From Pyropia haitanensis (Eukaryota; Rhodophyta; Bangiophyceae; Bangiales; Bangiaceae): a DNA stretch of 64,000 bases. The notes below the pieces were generated by a model. The model was not told the origin of the DNA. It worked only from the letters and a program-made list of their open reading frames with translations, and made no database searches. Shown piece by piece: positions 1 to 9,464 of the stretch. A program made the position numbers and the translations under genes. Position 1 is the stretch's first letter. The number at the start of each line of letters is the position of its first letter. The DNA is taken from positions 6,425,485 through 6,489,484 of the forward strand of contig SDUX01000002.1 of assembly GCA_008729055.1 (NCBI GenBank), written 5' to 3'.

Positions 1-143
1 CACCCGGCAGAGATCGGAGAGATCTTGCCCACCATTCCTTTCTCCGGCATCCTCAGACGGGTCCGCTCCACTCCCGCCCTTCCTCCTCCGACGCGCCCTG
101 ACACCCGCCCACCTCCGCCTAACGGCGGCTGCGGGTGAGCTCG

Positions 144-2219
144 ATGGTCGGCGCTATGGCGAGTCGCGCCGCCGCCGCCGCCGCGGCGACGCCGACCATG
201 CCGCCGCCCTTCGCGCACCCCGCCGCGCACCCGCCGTCGGCCACCGACGCGCCGCCGCCGCCGCCGCCGCGACGGCACCGCGTCCGGTTCCTGGCGCGCC
301 CCGCCCGCGCGGCGATCGCCTACCGGCAACGCCCCGCGGATGACGACTATGTGGTAGCCTTTCCCCCGGCGGCGGACCCGCGGCCAGTGGCCAACGGCGG
401 CGGCAGCGGCGGCGGCGGCGGCGGCTGGCCCTCCACCTCTCCGTGGTTCCAGCCTACCACAGCGGGGACTGCGATCTCGGCTGGCAGCAGGGGCGGCGCC
501 CTTCAGGAGCGCCCGGCCTCACCGGAAGAGCGCCAGGTGGACTGGTGGCGTCCGGTCACCACCGCCGCCACCGCCACCGCTGCCGCCGCCGTCACTGCTG
601 CCGCCTGTCCCGCCGCTGCTGCCACCAGTGGGGCCGCCCCAACTGGAGAAGGAGTCCCGGCGTGGGCTCTCATTCGCCAGCTGCCGCGGGTGCAGTCGGA
701 GGTGGACGTGCAGCTGATGGTGCCCCTGCGGTGGGCGGCCGCCGGGCGGCTGGTCGTGCGGCCGCCCCGCAAAGCGGGCAGCCACTGGCATGGGGCGGCG
801 GAAGAGGAAGCAGTGGTGCCGCCGGAACGGGTGGTCGTGATGGGTCCTCCCCGGGTCCAGCCGGGTGGCCCAGGCGTTCCTCCCCCTAACCCAGACGGGG
901 CCTCCAGCCGCGGCCACGCCCGAGAAGTCACGTGCCGCCGCACCGCGGCCGCCCCTGCCGACGGCCCGAGCGCGCGGCTGCGGGAGCAGAACAGCGAGCC
1001 GTTGGTCGCCTCCCGTGCCACCCGCGCGTGGGTAGCCGCCACACAAGACACGTACAGTGCCACCGCCACCGACGGCGGTCGCCCCGCGACGCGCCCTGCT
1101 CATGAACCGCCGTCACGAGACAATGGCGGGCCGCCGCGGCGGCCGCAGCGAAACGAGGAGGACCCGACCTTGGCCTGGCAGACCACCGGCCTGTTCCCGA
1201 CGCTCCCACCTCCCGACGTTGACGTTCCGCTCGTCCGGGTGGACACGAACCCTCCCACGGCGCGCACGACGGTCCAACCACTTGGGGATGCGCGCAGCGG
1301 CGTTGACGGCTGGCCACTTCCCCGGCCGCCCGCCGCCCTCCCCCAACGGTGTGTCGCGTCGTTTTCCTCTCCGCTACCCGCCGCGGGGTCGTGTTCGGCA
1401 GTGGCGTTCTCCTTCCTCGGCGTCCTCGCGCCGTTCGTGTCGACAGTCGGCGGCGTCGCGGCGTTGCGGCTTGAGTGGGCCACCCTCCGCTTTGCCGCAG
1501 CGCCCGTCGACGGTGGTGTTACAGGCGACAGTGGCGGCGGCGGCGGCGGCCGCGGCGGTGACGGCGGCGGTCGCGGCCGCGCCCCGGCGGCGGTTGTGGA
1601 CATGGTCGACTTTGGGGTCCGCCTCCACGGCGACGCCGCCGCCGCTGGCTGGGTGGTGAGCGCGGTGGAGCCACGGCCCAGCTACGAAGTGGCGCTGCTC
1701 ACCGCCGCCGCGCCCGACGTTTCCGTCGCGGCGGGCCCCAGTGGCGTGTCGCTCTCGCGCGCGGGCGGCCGCTCCATCGAGACTGCCCGCCCGCCCTACG
1801 CCGTCGCCGCCACCGTCGGCACGGACCGGGTGGCGCACAGCGCGGACTGGCGGTGGGAGCTGACCGGCCTCGACGACGGGTCCCCCTACTATGCTCACCG
1901 GGGCGGCGGCGGCGGGCGTCGGCGGGCGGCGGGGCACGGCTGGCGCCACGCCGCGTCGGCCGCCGCCGCGCCGGCGGCGGCGACGCAGAGCCACGCGGCG
2001 CCGGCGGGCGCTCTGCACGCGTCGTGGATGGCGCCCGCGGCGGGCGCCGCCGCCGCCGCGGAGCTGACGTTTGAGGTGTACGCGCGGCCGCGGGTGGTGC
2101 GGTGGCCGCGGGGGGGGCTCGGCGCCACCGTCCGCCTCGCGCTGTCGCGGTCCGAGCCGCGCATTAGCGGCGGGATGGAGTACACGCAGGCGTTTACGAT
2201 CCCCCTGCCGTTGGGGTGA
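144..2219 (+). CDS. Unassigned Ala/Gly/Pro-rich protein
   Basis: This is a long open frame with no recognised domain. The first in-frame ATG is at 144 and another follows at 156; the frame itself opens earlier with GTG. The N-terminal half is low complexity with poly-Ala, poly-Pro and poly-Gly. The C-terminal ~270 residues (from about base 1390) are more protein-like, with alternating hydrophobic strands, a segment reading ADWRWELTGLDDGSPYY, and an end at YTQAFTIPLPLG. There is no convincing signal peptide or membrane helix, except a weak hydrophobic stretch near base 1400 (SAVAFSFLGVLAPFVSTV). Codon third positions are G/C, as in the clear genes nearby. It could be a real lineage-specific protein, or only its 3' half could be coding. 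It is tail-to-tail with the ETF-beta gene, 264 bases away. Confidence 0.4.
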   Translation: MVGAMASRAAAAAAATPTMPPPFAHPAAHPPSATDAPPPPPPRRHRVRFLARPARAAIAYRQRPADDDYVVAFPPAADPRPVANGGGSGGGGGGWPSTSPWFQPTTAGTAISAGSRGGALQERPASPEERQVDWWRPVTTAATATAAAAVTAAACPAAAATSGAAPTGEGVPAWALIRQLPRVQSEVDVQLMVPLRWAAAGRLVVRPPRKAGSHWHGAAEEEAVVPPERVVVMGPPRVQPGGPGVPPPNPDGASSRGHAREVTCRRTAAAPADGPSARLREQNSEPLVASRATRAWVAATQDTYSATATDGGRPATRPAHEPPSRDNGGPPRRPQRNEEDPTLAWQTTGLFPTLPPPDVDVPLVRVDTNPPTARTTVQPLGDARSGVDGWPLPRPPAALPQRCVASFSSPLPAAGSCSAVAFSFLGVLAPFVSTVGGVAALRLEWATLRFAAAPVDGGVTGDSGGGGGGRGGDGGGRGRAPAAVVDMVDFGVRLHGDAAAAGWVVSAVEPRPSYEVALLTAAAPDVSVAAGPSGVSLSRAGGRSIETARPPYAVAATVGTDRVAHSADWRWELTGLDDGSPYYAHRGGGGGRRRAAGHGWRHAASAAAAPAAATQSHAAPAGALHASWMAPAAGAAAAAELTFEVYARPRVVRWPRGGLGATVRLALSRSEPRISGGMEYTQAFTIPLPLG

Positions 2220-2483
2220 CGCGCACAAGACCGCCAGACGGGATACGGGACCGACAGCAGCGGCGCCGGCGGTATGTTCCGGCTCCCAGCCTGACCGGCA
2301 GCCCCCGCCGGCACCCTTGCCTGCCGCCAGAGCCACCAGACGCCCCCCACCAGATACGTTGTCCTCGTCCCGGTGCCTCGTGCGAAAGCCAAGTAGGGGA
2401 CCCAGAACATCGCGTCAGAACAAAAAAAAGTAAGGACAGCTTGGCCAAGCCAGACCAATGACAGCGGGACGTTCGAGCGCCGC

Positions 2484-3789
2484 TCAGAGCGCCACCCCCT
2501 CCGCCTTCATCTTGTCCAGCATCTCCTCCACCGACGCGCTGACCCCCCCACCTACCCGCTTGGGCGGCTCTGCCACGCTCAGCAGCTCCACTCCCCCTGC
2601 CAGGTCGGTGGCCCCCCCAGGCCCAAGTCCGCGGGCGTCAGCGCGTCGACCTTCTTGCGCTTGGCCTTCATGATGTTGGGGAGGGTGGCGAACCGGGGCG
2701 TGTTGAGCCGCAGGTCCGCCGTGACAATGGCGGGGAGGGGGAGCGCCAGCGTCTGGAGGCCCCCGTCCACCTCACGGGTGACCGTCGCGGTGTCGTCGGC
2801 TACCTTGACCTCTGACGCAAACGTGGCCTGACGGGGAGAAGATGGTTTGCAAGGGCCACGCACGATGACGGGGTGGCGAGTAGGAAGGAGGACAGTCAAA
2901 AGGAACAGGCGGAAGAGTGCAGATGTGGAAAGGCGGGATGGCACGGGAAAGAACAACAGAAAAAAAAGGAAGCAGTGTGAGAACAAACAGTGACAAGAAG
3001 GCGCGCACGGGCGAGACATGGGAACAAACCAACATTCACGCACCGAGGGAAAGTAGCAGAACTGCCCGCGCAAACCGCAAGGCAAGCTGCAGTCCAAGAC
3101 AGCAGCCAGTCTGCCGCCTCGAGCTCTGAGCCATCCGTACAAACCGGCTATGCGTCCCCACTCAGAGCCAGCACCCCAACACTCCCCCAGTCGTGCCCAG
3201 TACCCAACCCTCCCGGCCGGAACCCCCCCCTCCCCCTCCCCCTGGCTCTCGCCACCACAACCCAAAGGGCGCCTCCAACGCACCTGCGGCCAGTTGAGCA
3301 TCCCCGCCAGCATCTGCCCCGTCTGGTTGCAGTCTCCATCAATGGCCTGCTTGCCCATCAGCACCAGCCGGACGGCGTCGCCCTCCCGCTCCACCACCCG
3401 GCGGAGCAGCTTGGCCACGCCCAGCGGGTTGGGCCCCACCCCCCCCCCCCCCCCCCAGACCCCGGCGTGTCCGCCCCACCCCCGCCGCCGCCGCCGCCGT
3501 CGGCGACCACGTGGATGCCCCGGTCAGCGCCCATGGCGAGGGCGGTGCGGAGGGTATCCGCGGCGGCCTTGTCGCCAATGGTGACCGCGACCACCTCCGC
3601 GGCGCCGGCGGTGCCACCGTCGCGCAGGCGGAGGGCCTCCTCGAGCGCGATTTCGCAAAACGGGTTCATCGCCATCTTGGTCGCGCCGGTGTCCACCCCG
3701 GCCCCCGACGGGTGGATGCGGGGCTTGACGTACGCGTCGATGACGCGCTTGATGCAGACGAGGATGCGGCCGCCGGTGGGGGGCGGCAT
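2484..3789 (-). CDS. ETFB: Electron transfer flavoprotein beta subunit (two exons)
   Basis: ETF-beta pairs with ETF-alpha in the mitochondrial matrix and passes electrons from acyl-CoA dehydrogenases to ETF:ubiquinone oxidoreductase. Exon 1 is 3284-3789 and exon 2 is 2484-2827. The intron (2828-3283, 456 bp) begins GTGCGT, ends CAG and is phase 0. Family signatures are strong: [56 protein letters not shown] at the splice, [32 protein letters not shown]. The start at 3787-3789 ([18 protein letters not shown]) matches the family N-terminus. Each exon needs one extra base to stay in frame: one in a C/G run with a lineage-specific Gly insert near 3440-3460, and one in a seven-G run near 2612. Predicted length is about 283 residues against roughly 255 in animals, the excess being the Gly insert. 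Confidence 0.93.
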
Positions 3790-4523
3790 GGTGAAGAAGG
3801 GGGGGGGAGGCGGGGGGGGAGGAGGAGACGACCGGTGGATGGGAGCGCGGCGGTGCGCAAAGGGCAGATGGATGAGGAGCGCGGGAATGGCGGGGAGGAG
3901 CTCAACCAAAGTGACAGGGAACGACCGTCAAGGCCTGGGTCACACAGCAAAATAAAAGGAGCAAGACCGCAGACAGCTACAGGACAGAGGGATCAAGACG
4001 CGCGGGGAGGCAGGAGGCTACCAGCTGGCCGGCAGCGGCGCGCGCCGAGTGTCGGCCGCGACCCGACGATGGCAGCGCAGCACCGCGAGTGGCCGGCCAC
4101 CTGGTGATCCGCCGTGGCAGTCGCGCGTGCACGGTGGGTGGATGCGCCAGTGGAGGCTGGCCGGCTGCCCGGTGCTACTTTTCGCCACGCAGGACCCGCC
4201 ACCGTGGCGGCCGGTGCCATCGGCGTGACCAGGCCAATACCGGCACCATCGACATCCCCTCGTGGTTACCACAAACACCGTACGGGTACGGTACTGTACT
4301 GTCCACTGCGCCACGCACCAACCGGCCAGCACACGACTGGGTAGCAAGCCGTACGGAGCGGTGCATCGACAAAGAAAACCCCAATAGTAAATGGGCCGTG
4401 GCGACGCCACCCAGGCGGCCACGCCACGGCAGCGTGCAAGTCACGCGGGCATGGGCGCTCGAAAAACAAAACATAGTGAATGGACCACCGCGACGCAGCC
4501 CGACGACCCTCCCCCCCCCCACC
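3790..4523. other. Intergenic, ETFB upstream region
   Basis: This is the upstream region of ETFB and lies just downstream of the PAP2 gene on the same strand. It is less GC-extreme than the genes. No second gene, RNA gene or clear promoter element was recognised. A short stretch near 4278-4300 alternates GTAC and TACTGTAC-like steps, without an evident function. Confidence 0.5.
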
Positions 4524-5757
4524 TCATAATGTGATGGCCACGTCTCCCCGCTGGGCGCCCGGGTCGGACGCGCCGCGCCCCCCCCCCGCCCCCCCCCCCG
4601 GCGGCGCTCTCCGCACACGGGAGACCTCCCCCTCGGAGCTCGTCGTCGACGACGCGCGGCCGCCAACGGCGAGCAGCGCCGCGCCGTCGCCCTCCCCCGC
4701 CACCCTCCCACCGTCCGGCCCGTACTCGACAGACGACGACGTGACGCCCGACAGGCCGACCGAGCCGGCGGCCGCGGCCGCCGCGTCGTCCGACTCCCTC
4801 GTCGACGACGCCTCCGCGTCGGAGCGTGCCCCCCGCTGGGGGCGCCCCCCCCCCCCCGCCCCCCCCCAGGGGAGGAGAGCTTGGCCTCGAGCCGCCCCAC
4901 CGCGGCCGACACCCACGCGGCCGCCACCCCCCCACCGCCACGCCGAGCGCCACCCCCCCGCTGACGTCCGCGACGGTGTGGCGGTTGTCCATGACGCGGC
5001 TGAGGACGACGTGCCCCACCCACACCCACACCGCGTGGATGCCCGCCGCCGCGGCCTGCGCCAGCAAGCCGCCCACCCCCGACGCCGCCACCCGCAGCAG
5101 CGCCGCCGTCGCCCACACCCCCCCCACCGCCGCGCCCGCGGCGTGGCCCGACGGAAACGCGCGGCGGGCCTCGTTGAGAAAGTCCTCGGACGCGCCCGTC
5201 GTGCACCCCGCGTTGCTCCGGATGACCGTGTTGGTAAACACGCCCGCCGCGTACGGCCCCGCGCCGAGGCAGCGCGACGCAAAGTCCGGGCGGAGGGCGC
5301 CCAGTGACGCCCACGCAACCTCGAGGTAAAAGCCGGTCATGGCGAGGGAGCCGACCAACGCCGCGGCGAACCGCCACGCGGCGAGGATGGCGAGCGGCCA
5401 CGGCACACGGCGGACCCAGCGGGCGAGCGCCAGCTCCACCAGCGTCACGCCCGGCAGGACGCCCAGGAGGAGCACAAACAGCACGTGCGAGACGGGGATG
5501 GACTCCTCGGTGAAGGGCTGCCAGTCGTCGCCATAGGGGAAGAAGAGGCGCGTCCGGGGGGGGGTGCCGTCCAGCGCGAGGAACGCCGCCAGCCCGGCCG
5601 TGCCAGTCGCCAACAGCAGCAGCAGGTCCGCTTCCGTTGCGAGGAACCGGACGCCGCCGAGGAGGGATGGCGGCCGCAGGGACGCCCACGAGGTGGCCGT
5701 CGACGCCGACGCGGTGGACGCGTCGCCGCTGTCGGCAGCTCGGCGCCTCACCTTCAT
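4524..5757 (-). CDS. PAP2/lipid phosphate phosphatase family membrane protein
   Basis: This is a multi-pass protein of the type 2 phosphatidic acid phosphatase superfamily, whose members remove phosphate from lipid phosphates such as phosphatidic acid at membranes. The start at 5755-5757 (MKVRRRAADSGD) precedes about six hydrophobic segments. Two of the three superfamily motifs are intact: PSGHA (C2) and SRVMDNRHTVAD (C3, with catalytic His and Asp). The C1 region reads WASLGALRPDF, so the RP pair is present but the usual Lys seven residues before Arg is Trp. The reading frame changes near 4935 and again near 4850-4870, both in C/G runs. The likely C-terminus is a Ser/Asp-rich tail ending RGDVAITL at a TGA at 4524-4526. 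The length is about 411 residues. It could be a catalytically impaired or altered family member. Confidence 0.82.
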
Positions 5758-7409
5758 GGTATACCGCCGCAATGAGCGGCAAAGGAAAAAATGAAGGGTT
5801 GAGGAAGGGGGGGGGGGAGGGGGCGTTGGGGGGGAAAGGGAGGGCGGGGGAGGGGGTGGCAGGGGAAGGGAGGAGATCGTGTGCAGCACCGTCAAAGTGC
5901 CAAACGAAAAAAAAAAAAAATAGACCAGAGTTGGACAGGGTGTACCGCGGCCAAGCGGAAGTGCCGCCGCGCCCCGTCCAGGCGGGGGGTGGGGGTCAAC
6001 GCCACGCCCACGGGTCGCGTGCAAGGGAGCCGCGCCGCCACAGGCGCAGAGGGGCGGGCGTGCCACCGCCAGCCCACCGTGCGACCTGAGTGGAACGACA
6101 CTTGCCACTGCGACGCGGCGACCCCTTCCCCCCCCCCTCAGTCGACGCGGACGTTGCAGCCAGGGGGCGCCCACCCACCACCCTGCGCACGCATGCGGCA
6201 CCGTCGGCGGGGGAGGGCGGCGGCCGGGTCAGCGACGGAGCCACGGGATTGCCCCGTGCGCCACCCGAGCACACCCAACCGCCGTCAGCGGTGCAGGTGG
6301 GGAGGGGGGAGGCCGGGGGAGCGGGCGAGGTGGTGGAAGGGAAGGGGGGGGGGACGGTGATGGAGAGCCGAAATGGCGAGCCAGGAGGGGGAGGGGAAGG
6401 GGGCGCGGCGGCGGGGAATCGCGCGACACAGCCGTACGCGCCGCGCGGTGGTTTGCCGGCTCCTTCGCGTCACACCCCGCGGCGGCCCCCCCTCCTCCCC
6501 CCCCCCCGTGCGGCGGTCTGCGCGGGGTACACCGGCGCGTGGGCCTGTCGATGGGGACACGCGGGGGGCGGCGCCGCCGTCGAGACCCCCCCCACCCCCG
6601 CCCCCCGCTCGTGGCGGTGACCTGGACGGCGTCCGCCCAATTCCCGCCACCGCCGCCGCCGACGCGGCGCGTCGTCCCCGTGGGCGAGCATAGGCAGGGG
6701 GACACGGCAGGGCGTGGCCCACCCACCGGTGGGCACCGGGGGGCCGTTGTGCTCGTCGCGGCCGCGTCAGGGAGGGAGAGGGGGGGGGGGGGGGGGACGG
6801 TGACGTCGGGACAAGACGACGGGCGCCGAAACGGCGGGCGGGCCGCCGTCCCACCGCGCACGTCCCCAGTCTGTTTACCCGTGCGTCGCGGGCGGGCTGC
6901 CGCGTGGCCGGGCGGCCTCGGCGATTGCCTGGCGGGGGGGGGCGCGGGACAGCCGACCCGGGACCGGCCTGGTCGTCAAAGTGGCCCCCTTGGCCGCCAC
7001 ACCGCGCTGGGAGGGTGGATCGTCAGCGCGCGCGTGGGCACCCGGCGGACACTGGCGACGAGGCGGTCGGGGCGTGTACCGACCGACGCGCTGTGTGCTT
7101 GGGGCGGTACAGGGAGTACGTAGGGCGGCCGGCAGGCGGCTCGGCGTCAGTGGGTGACGGCCCGCCGCGGGAGCCACCTTGCGTGCCCACCGCGTCGTGG
7201 CCGACCCACCCCCACCGCGCGCCGTCGACGCTCCTGATCTGGATGTGGTGCGTGAGAAGGAGAGAACGCGGAGGGCGACGGTGGGTGGGTGTCTTGTGGA
7301 TGAGCACGCAGACACCAGCGGTGCTGGTTGCTGGATGACGCTGCCCCACTCTTGGCGAAGATGGGCGGCGGGGAGGGGGCGCCCCCCCCCCACCCCGCCC
7401 GGCACAGTT
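5758..7409. other. Intergenic, no gene recognised
   Basis: Overlapping open frames exist on both strands, but all read as Pro/Arg/Gly-rich translations of GC-rich DNA, with no domain, conserved block or plausible splice structure. There are long G runs at 5806-5850 and 6780-6796 and an A run at 5909-5921. Nothing here is supported as a gene. Confidence 0.5.
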
Positions 7410-7443
7410 CGTCTCAAATGGCCCAAACCGCTACGCAACCGAT
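7410..7443 (+). repeat. Left copy of a 34-bp imperfect inverted repeat
   Basis: The 34 bases match the reverse complement of 9431-9464 at 30 of 34 positions, with the shared core CGCTACGCAA. The adjoining 22 bases (7441-7462) recur in the same orientation at 9328-9349 with 20 of 22 identical. The block ends in a C run. It may be the left end of a roughly 2-kb mobile-element-like unit. No transposase frame was found inside. Confidence 0.7.
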
Positions 7444-8745
7444 ACGCACGCTACGCACATACGCAACCCCCCAGGAAACCATATACAAGAGGGGGGTCTT
7501 GAAGTCATCGCAAAATCCTCTGCACCCCCCTCCGGCGACAGAGAGTTCGGGCAGGGCCCGGTGATCCCCGCTCGGAGAGTCACAAGTGCTCCGCGCCAGA
7601 ACTGCCAAATCGGCCTCCGATTGGCTGCATCGCCCGCAGAAGTCAACTGTCCCTGGAAGAGCACAGCTCCCGCACGGATCCGAGCGACCTAAGTGCCTTA
7701 CAGCTTGGCTCTGGCCTCTCTGTTCCTTCCGAGCCGTCAGGGGCCTGTGCGGGGGGCCTCGTGTGCCTCCCCGTGTTCACTCGCGAACAACTCGTCGCCA
7801 CGTGGTGCGCCGATGACTGGGCGACTCCCAGAGCTGCCCGCACTTCGACGATCACGCGGTGGCGCGTGACGCGCCGAGAGGTCGCCAAGTGACAATCTCG
7901 CAGGCAGCAAATTACGGGAAGCGTTGCAGCGTCTGCACTCTTCTGGGAACACTTGGATGCACCCCAAGTAAGGGGAGGGGGGGGGCTATGTGCTCATCAA
8001 CCAATAGGCAGGTCGCAGACGTGACGAATTAGAGCGCGGGATAGACTTGCCGTCCACGGCTTCGGAGTTGATCACCAAACTCGTCTTCTAGAAGGTCCGA
8101 TCCCGACGGCTGAGAATCGAGACGCCGGGCGCCCCGGAGCTTCAGCCGCGGGCCGTGCTGTGGACTGGTTTCCAACGGCCACTCGCCGTCTCGTACCAAG
8201 TCGGCACGGTCCCCCACGATGAAGCGCGCCAGCACGCACGCACCTCGCCTCTTCCCCCACGAGGTACTCGACACCCTTCCAATGGATCAAGTCACTTCCC
8301 TGTTTGGCGACACGGCTGCAGGTGCGCCTGTTTACCTTCGTCCAACCGTGCGCTAAGGTCATGAGAGACTTGTAGGGCTAGCGCGACTTCGTAGTGACTC
8401 GCCGGGGTCTGAGCAGCTGGAGGGAGCTCGTCATTGTTTTGGACGCGCGCATCTGTTCGTGTACCTGTGCCATGTACTGCGTGTGTGGGATCGTGGTGTC
8501 TAATTGTGTGTTTTGGCCGCGTGTCTTGCTTCGTGGTTTGTTCTTTGTTATTTCTTTGCATGCGTGTGTATCTGTTGTGTGTGGATCGGTCAAGAAGACG
8601 AGGCATGAACGGAGGGTGCTGGTGATGCTGTGCGGCCCGGAGTTGGCTGACGCATCCAGTGGCAAGAAGTGAGGGGATCAGGAGAGAGAGAGCAGCGTTC
8701 AAGATGGAAGGCGGCGTCAAGGAGTGGAGAGAGAGGGTTGAGAAG

Positions 8746-8893
8746 GGGGGTAGGTTGATGTAGGTGAGGGGGGTAGGTTGATGTAGGTGAGGGGGGTGGG
8801 TTGATGTAGGTGAGTGGGGTGGGTTGATGTAGGTGAGGGGGGTGGGTTGATGTAGGTGAGGGGGGTGGGTTGATGTAGGTGAGGGGGGTGGGG
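8746..8893 (+). repeat. 23-bp tandem repeat, six copies plus a partial
   Basis: A 23-base unit, GGGGGTRGGTTGATGTAGGT followed by GAG, is repeated head to tail. The repeated T marking each unit falls at 8751, 8774, 8797, 8820, 8843 and 8866, and a degenerate seventh starts at 8889. The first two copies carry TAGG where later ones carry TGGG. Because 23 is not a multiple of three, all three frames of the minus strand read as repetitive peptides (LTYINPP, PTSTHPP, LHQPTP). Those peptides are a by-product, not evidence of a gene. Confidence 0.95.
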
Positions 8894-9327
8894 TGCGGGG
8901 AGGATGGCGGCGACGCCACGGATTTGTAGGCGGGCGGTGGAGCTCTGGGGCAGTGCGAGAGGTGAGTAGGTCTCTCCCCCTCACCACCGTCAGCGGGCTG
9001 GGTGCCGCTACGGTGGGGTGGTGAGGGGGGGCGGCTCACGGGGGCGGCCACCTCCGCTACTTGTATCAAGATACAACAACAAATAAAACGTGCACGTGGC
9101 GCCAGATGAGAGCCCACGTGGCGGGGAAAAGAGCGACGTGGCAGCCGATGGGCCACCAGAACACCCCGCCGTGACGCCCTCGAGGGGTTCTGTCAGCCAC
9201 CTGCATGCACTGTGGTTGGTCCGTGAGCGACCGAACCTGAGGGCGTGATTGGGTGGTAGAGCGATACGGTCCGTGGCGTGCCTCCATCTCGTGAGACGAT
9301 CCTGGGTCATCGCAAAGGCATACGCAC

Positions 9328-9349
9328 GATACGCAGGCTACACACATAC
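9328..9349 (+). repeat. Direct copy of the 7441-7462 repeat segment
   Basis: These 22 bases match 7441-7462 at 20 positions in the same orientation (GATACGCA...CACATAC) and are likewise followed downstream by a CGCAACCCCCC tract. With the inverted copy 80 bases further on, this end of the region carries the repeat in both orientations. Confidence 0.65.
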
Positions 9350-9430
9350 ACACGTCCATCGCAACCCCCCCAGAATGACCCCGTGGGGCCCGGGTTCGGG
9401 CCCACGCACTTTATCGCAAAAGCTACGCAA

Positions 9431-9464
9431 ATCGCTTGCGTAGCGGTTCGGGGCATTAGAGACG
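9431..9464 (-). repeat. Right copy of the 34-bp inverted repeat
   Basis: This is the reverse-complement partner of 7410-7443, with mismatches at only four of 34 positions. The two copies are about 2.05 kb apart and enclose the 23-bp tandem repeat. Confidence 0.7.

Noticed and set aside
6090..7438. Several overlapping open frames between PAP2 and the repeat region
   Set aside because: Composition is that of untranslated GC-rich DNA, with no conserved motifs, no splice structure and no preferred frame.
8746..8893. CRISPR-like array
   Set aside because: The 23-bp units are contiguous without spacers and the DNA is eukaryotic.
8378..8987. Minus-strand repetitive protein rich in LTYINPP and PTSTHPP
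   Set aside because: It is a translation of the 23-bp tandem repeat in all three frames, so it is not evidence of a coding gene.
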